Assembly: GCA_002811645.1 (NCBI GenBank)
Contig: PDIP01000039.1
Location: 246,259-288,832, forward strand
DNA length: 42,574 nt
From: Corallochytrium limacisporum
Lineage: Eukaryota > Opisthokonta
Reading direction: 5' to 3'
How positions within the stretch are numbered: position 1 is the stretch's first letter; each line of letters starts with the position of its first letter. Both the position numbers and the translations under genes were made by a program. Below, one piece after another: positions 38,709 to 42,574 of this stretch. The notes under the pieces were generated by a model. It was not told the DNA's origin and ran no database searches. It saw nothing but the letters and a program-made list of their open reading frames with translations.

Positions 38709-41700
38709 CTACACTCGGAATTTTGTTGTCCGTACCGGCTTGGTGTGGTGCGTCAGACTGTAGAACGAATCCAAGACCGCCTCTGGCCTGGGCGATCGGA
38801 GCACAAGCAGGTTGGTGGAACAGCGAGACGACAGGTCAGCCATCCACAGCCGCAGGCGTCCACTACCCTCCATCCACATCCGATCCACCGGGGACCTCTG
38901 GAAACGAATCAGTTTAGACGTGGAAACATTCAGGATGAGAATATACTTGCGGCCAATGCAAATAAAGCCTTGATACCCCGGTCCTTGGCCACCGACGTTT
39001 CGCTTATCGTTGTCCTTCACAGGCTGCATGCAGTCATTGATATGATGCACATCATACCCTTGCAGGGGCAGAGACAGAACCGCTTCCAGCACAGAGCGCT
39101 GCAATTCTGACACGGAAAGGCTCTCGACGATACTCATACCAAGCCGCATGGCCTTGATGAGCACAGCGGGAGGCAGCCAAGGAGGACAGAGAATGTGGCT
39201 GAACTCCTCAAGGTAGGGCAGGTTGATGGTGGGCGTCCAGCGCTCCCCTGACTCTGATGAAGGCGATGTTTGGACGATGCCAAGGGTTGCGGGTAGAAGA
39301 GTTGGATCAACCTCGCCATTGCGGACGTCAAGGCAATGAAAGCACGCCGCGAGATAGCCAGCACGATTGACACTGACAGGCAGGCGGCCCTCCAGGAAAT
39401 CCTCTCTGACCTGGGACACGAACAGACTCATCAGTGACTCATTATTGTTGAAGAGATTGCGAACGTCGGAGGCATTTGAAGTACCACGCAGACGCAGATG
39501 GAAGTGGAACTTCCAGAAGGCTCTTGATAGAACTTGAGGATGGTCGATACCACCTATGTCGCTCACGACATCGTGAAGTTGTTGGACAGGGTTGAGATCG
39601 AGGGGACACCAAGGCAGGTCAGTGGGCACTGACCCGAAGATTGTGGTATCTGAAGGCTTTTCACGAACGTAGTTGTGCACAAATCCGGCTCTATGTCTCG
39701 CTCCTCTGCTTGTTTGGGAGACAAGGCTCGCATTTACCTCCTGCAAAGCTGCGACAGATTTGCCCATAAGACCAAGCGTGCCCATATGAGGCCCGGTTGG
39801 GTTGCTGATTACCTCCCCTGGACCTGGAACGGAGTCGTTCACAGACAATGCAGATATGGACGCGATGGAATCTCGACGGCTGCGCCCTGTACTGTGTACA
39901 GTTGTACCTTGCGGTCCAGGAGACTCAGCAGAACCTCGACGATTGAATGCTATACCCTGCATAGCTGTCGATGTGGTCAGAGATCGGCGCCTGCCATCGG
40001 AAGCCATACCATTGGTAGCCGGTGATTCCGTGGAACCGCGGCGACTGATGTCCGTAGACATCGGCGGTGTCCGGTTGGGTGCAACACTGACTGACTGGCG
40101 ACGGCTCCTGAGGACCCAGCCTTCGCTATCCCTACGCCTGCGCATACGCGATAAGAAGCTGACATCCCCACCCTCGCTTACAGTATCGTCAGACACTTCA
40201 ACCTCACACACTGCGGTAGCAATTTGACTCGTGTTGAGCAGACCAGGATGGGTGTTCGTCATGCCCTTCGCTGATCCTAGACCCTTAGCCTGCATCAATT
40301 CACACACAGTCAGGGGAACGCTTTTGAACAATTTTAGGCCATTCTTTTTCTTCGTCGAACGATCGTTGATGCTGCCACCTCGCATTAGTCTCATGGCAGT
40401 GGAAGCGCTCATAGCACCATTTACCGGGCCAGTCGCGCGCAGATTCCTTAAGCCAGGAGTGCCCTCCGTTCGATTGCAGTTTTCAAGGACTAACCCGTCA
40501 CCGATAATGTGCGGTTTGTGCTTCATTGACTCCGCACTAAGGTCGATGTCGCGGTATTTCACGTGGTACACGGCCATCGCACCCTCGTTTCGCTGTGAGG
40601 TAGGCGGCATGGGCGCACTGTTGCGTGCTCTGATGCTCTGCCCGCGGACGATGGGCAGTGTCGTCCACGGCAGCACCTGCTCGGATGGATCCTCTCTGAT
40701 TCTGTAGGCGAAATCACCGAGCCATTCAATACTGGGCAAGAGTGAGACGAGACTTGTGTACAGGACATGCCCCTCTCGCAGTACATTGGTCTCCTGTCCA
40801 CGAGACTTCTTTGGGCTGTTGATTGGTAGCAGAGCCTCATGCAAGGCTCTGATTGTTCTGTAGCGCACCCACACGCTGTGATATTGCCATAAACTCTGCA
40901 GCATGCGCCGCACCGGCCGCGGTGCGGAGAGGATTGCCAGATCGCAATCATCCTCATACAGGTTCAGCTCGGAAGTGTCTTTCCACAAAGGATTCCTGCG
41001 ATACTTGAGGCTCGATTGCGATCCTTTATCCTCATTTAATTCTCCCCGCAACTGATTTTGAGATGAGTACAGGCTGAATATACTACCAGCCATCACATCG
41101 GGCTTAACGTATAGCAGTGTCTCAGTGGACGCAGCCTGCGCCTCCCTCATACGTTTCATCCGTGCATTGTCAAAGAAGTACACGGACATGGCGTCCTTCA
41201 CTGATGGTGTATCCCATGCATTGATGTTTGAGTTTGATTCCCCCATCTCCTGTACGCAGGACAGCATGCTACTAGCTGAATTTTCACCCTCCGAGCTGTC
41301 CTCCGAGTTTGCCATCGTTTCACGCAGCAAAGCCGAAGCAACCATTTCTCCCTGTTCAATAATTGGCCGAAGACTGTGGAAAGCTCCAAGCATGGCTGCA
41401 CAGTGGACAAATTCCGTGCCACGGAGCACTTCATGAAGCACATTCCGGAGCGGCTTCCGTGCATCGACTTTTGCTGTCAACGTGTCGCCCGTAGGCAAAT
41501 CTACAGTAACATGCCTCTGGATCCGCAGATAGACCAGGAGATCGAGAGACTGAAGCCCAGGAATGTCCTTTACTTTCATCTTTCCCGGCAGCCACGTCAG
41601 AGTGCGGGCCAGGATAAATCCATGGTCCGAGGTGAAGGCATTGCTCTCTGAAAGTTTAGGTATGCGGGTCACGAGTGCGTTTCCGACTTCATCGCGGACC

Positions 41701-41798
41701 TCATCAAGAGTCCTGTCCGCGGTCAATATAATGTCATTGCGTTCATTTGGACAATAGTCCGGAGCACACCAGCTCAAACAATATTCTTTTCCTTCCAT
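38709..41798 (-). CDS. talin/kindlin-type FERM protein with large internal insertion
   Basis: The 1029-residue single-exon protein looks like a split FERM head without a rod. Residues about 1-95 resemble the talin F0 domain (FILARTLTWLPGKMKVKDI, compare talin's short stretch around WLEAGKAL). Residues about 96-170 begin F1 (VTVDLPTGDTLTAKVDARKP). A long polar insertion follows (about 170-760). F2 lies at about 770-900 (SQVREDFLEGRLPVSVNRAG, compare talin's ILNGSHPVS). The PTB-like F3 ends the protein at about 915-1020 (FICIGRKYILILNVSTSKLI and RLRLWMADLSSRC). Such heads bind integrin or other receptor tails and acidic membrane. The insertion carries six R-R-x-S sites. The F2-F3 match is good; calling it talin-like rather than kindlin-like is uncertain. 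Confidence 0.7.
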   Translation of the reverse strand: MEGKEYCLSWCAPDYCPNERNDIILTADRTLDEVRDEVGNALVTRIPKLSESNAFTSDHGFILARTLTWLPGKMKVKDIPGLQSLDLLVYLRIQRHVTVDLPTGDTLTAKVDARKPLRNVLHEVLRGTEFVHCAAMLGAFHSLRPIIEQGEMVASALLRETMANSEDSSEGENSASSMLSCVQEMGESNSNINAWDTPSVKDAMSVYFFDNARMKRMREAQAASTETLLYVKPDVMAGSIFSLYSSQNQLRGELNEDKGSQSSLKYRRNPLWKDTSELNLYEDDCDLAILSAPRPVRRMLQSLWQYHSVWVRYRTIRALHEALLPINSPKKSRGQETNVLREGHVLYTSLVSLLPSIEWLGDFAYRIREDPSEQVLPWTTLPIVRGQSIRARNSAPMPPTSQRNEGAMAVYHVKYRDIDLSAESMKHKPHIIGDGLVLENCNRTEGTPGLRNLRATGPVNGAMSASTAMRLMRGGSINDRSTKKKNGLKLFKSVPLTVCELMQAKGLGSAKGMTNTHPGLLNTSQIATAVCEVEVSDDTVSEGGDVSFLSRMRRRRDSEGWVLRSRRQSVSVAPNRTPPMSTDISRRGSTESPATNGMASDGRRRSLTTSTAMQGIAFNRRGSAESPGPQGTTVHSTGRSRRDSIASISALSVNDSVPGPGEVISNPTGPHMGTLGLMGKSVAALQEVNASLVSQTSRGARHRAGFVHNYVREKPSDTTIFGSVPTDLPWCPLDLNPVQQLHDVVSDIGGIDHPQVLSRAFWKFHFHLRLRGTSNASDVRNLFNNNESLMSLFVSQVREDFLEGRLPVSVNRAGYLAACFHCLDVRNGEVDPTLLPATLGIVQTSPSSESGERWTPTINLPYLEEFSHILCPPWLPPAVLIKAMRLGMSIVESLSVSELQRSVLEAVLSLPLQGYDVHHINDCMQPVKDNDKRNVGGQGPGYQGFICIGRKYILILNVSTSKLIRFQRSPVDRMWMEGSGRLRLWMADLSSRCSTNLLVLRSPRPEAVLDSFYSLTHHTKPVRTTKFRV

Positions 41799-42574
41799 TA
41801 TGAGCTACAGTCTATTTGTTCTTATGTGTGACCACTACCGTCACCCCGGCGACATTCTTGAAGACATGTATTCTTGTGATGAGAACATCTGTATCATCCC
41901 CGGTTCTGTTGCTACAAACAATCATGCCATGATTTGGTGTTCTTGGAATGCCATCATGTCTGCCTTCTCATACCCAAAACAGAATAATTCCGTCAAAGTG
42001 GGTCCAAACAAACACCGTGGAAGAATTCCTCAGGAACATACCCACACCGGTCTCAACAAAGTCACGCCACCACGACCTGAGAGCTTCCGTTCTGCCTTTC
42101 CCCTTCGCTCGGTGTAGGCATGCCCCTTCCGTGGAACGTCTCTTAGGGTGAGAGTTGCCCCGCCTGTTGGCCAGTCCCCTCCCTTCCCGGCTCTCTCTCT
42201 CTCTCTCTCTTTCGCTCGCACTATACATATTTCATATATACATGTATGTGTGACCCCTCTCCCACCTTCGCTCCCTCCGTTAGATTATATTTCATACCAA
42301 CCAACCACCCACCCCGTTCACTTCCCTCGTTCTTTTAAAGTCACAATCTTTTTTTTTTTCTTTTCGTTCTTTTCCTGGGGGGGGCGCTCTGGTAAGCTCT
42401 CTCCTCCAATTGGCCGGGTGGTACCCACGGAGACTCCCCCCGCGGGGGGGGGGGGGTTGAGTTAAATTCCTGCTTCCACCCTCTGTGTGTCCTCCTTCTC
42501 TTTCTTTCCTCGCCCTAAATCTTCGCCCCCCCTTGCCGGCGCGCGTCTCCCACTCCCCCCCCCCCCCCGGGGGG
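41799..42574. repeat. upstream region of the FERM gene, low complexity to window end
   Basis: The first ~300 bp are ordinary sequence. From about 42110 it becomes pyrimidine-rich: CT microsatellite (42190-42211), T-run (about 42350-42360), a C/G-run palindrome at 42436-42456 and another at 42555-42574, where the window ends inside a G-run. No gene is seen. Confidence 0.65.

Overview
This is nuclear DNA from a eukaryote with compact, mostly single-exon genes. Twenty-two to twenty-three protein genes are supported. The gene set is eukaryotic: CENP-C, CDC14, METAP2, PABPN1, TRAPPC2L, prefoldin 1, EFG1 and topoisomerase IB. One gene (17474-18091) has two clear GT-AG introns with CTAAC-type branch points. 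Two proteins point to Holozoa, the animal relatives: a C1 + IRS-type PTB adaptor with repeated tyrosine motifs, and a talin/kindlin-type FERM protein. An Sct1/Gpt2-type (fungal-like) acyltransferase also fits an opisthokont. My inference is an intron-poor unicellular holozoan, perhaps resembling Corallochytrium. The species cannot be fixed from sequence alone.

Layout, left to right. 1-1.5 kb: low-complexity upstream DNA. 1.5-4.6 kb: ER glycerol-3-phosphate acyltransferase (+), tail to tail with a catalytically stripped seryl-tRNA synthetase paralogue (-). 5.1-6.0 kb: C1-PTB adaptor (-). 7.1-7.9 kb: rhodanese-DsrE fusion (+), convergent with CDC14 (-, 8.1-9.7 kb). 9.7-12.7 kb: a gene-poor stretch. 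12.7-14.3 kb: CENP-C (-), with E2F-like sites upstream. 15.3-16.5 kb: ABHD18 (-). 17.5-18.1 kb: spliced YjbQ/UPF0047 gene (+). 18.5 kb: small one-TM protein (-). 18.7-21.0 kb: a second gene-poor stretch. 21.0-22.6 kb: an unknown three-TM protein and a coiled-coil protein (both -). 22.9-24.9 kb: NXPE/PC-esterase-like type II membrane protein (-). 25.3-27.8 kb: probably mitochondrial topoisomerase IB (-). 28.4-29.1 kb: four-TM protein interrupted by an in-frame TGA (+), followed by a SECIS-like hairpin and then METAP2 (-). 31.6-33.0 kb: TRAPPC2L (+) facing PABPN1 (-). 33.5-34.7 kb: membrane-anchored metallo-beta-lactamase-fold hydrolase of bacterial type (+). 35.2-37.2 kb: EFG1 (+) facing a hexose-6-phosphate mutarotase (-). 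38.2-41.8 kb: prefoldin 1 (+) facing the large FERM protein (-). The end is low-complexity.

There are no operons. Many genes form tail-to-tail pairs separated by about 110-370 bp, and many share head-to-head upstream regions. Several work in chromosome segregation and cell-cycle exit (CENP-C, CDC14). Others act in protein or RNA maturation (METAP2, PABPN1, EFG1, prefoldin), in sulfur/selenium or mitochondrial biology (rhodanese-DsrE, the candidate selenoprotein, topoisomerase IB, ABHD18), and in adhesion or tyrosine-kinase signalling (FERM, C1-PTB).

The most interesting item is the candidate selenoprotein at 28403-29122. A single in-frame TGA lies inside its first membrane helix. About 170 bp after its stop there is a hairpin with tandem G.A geometry, an 11-bp helix and a bulged AA, as in a form-II SECIS element. 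The degenerate SerRS paralogue and the C1-PTB adaptor come next.
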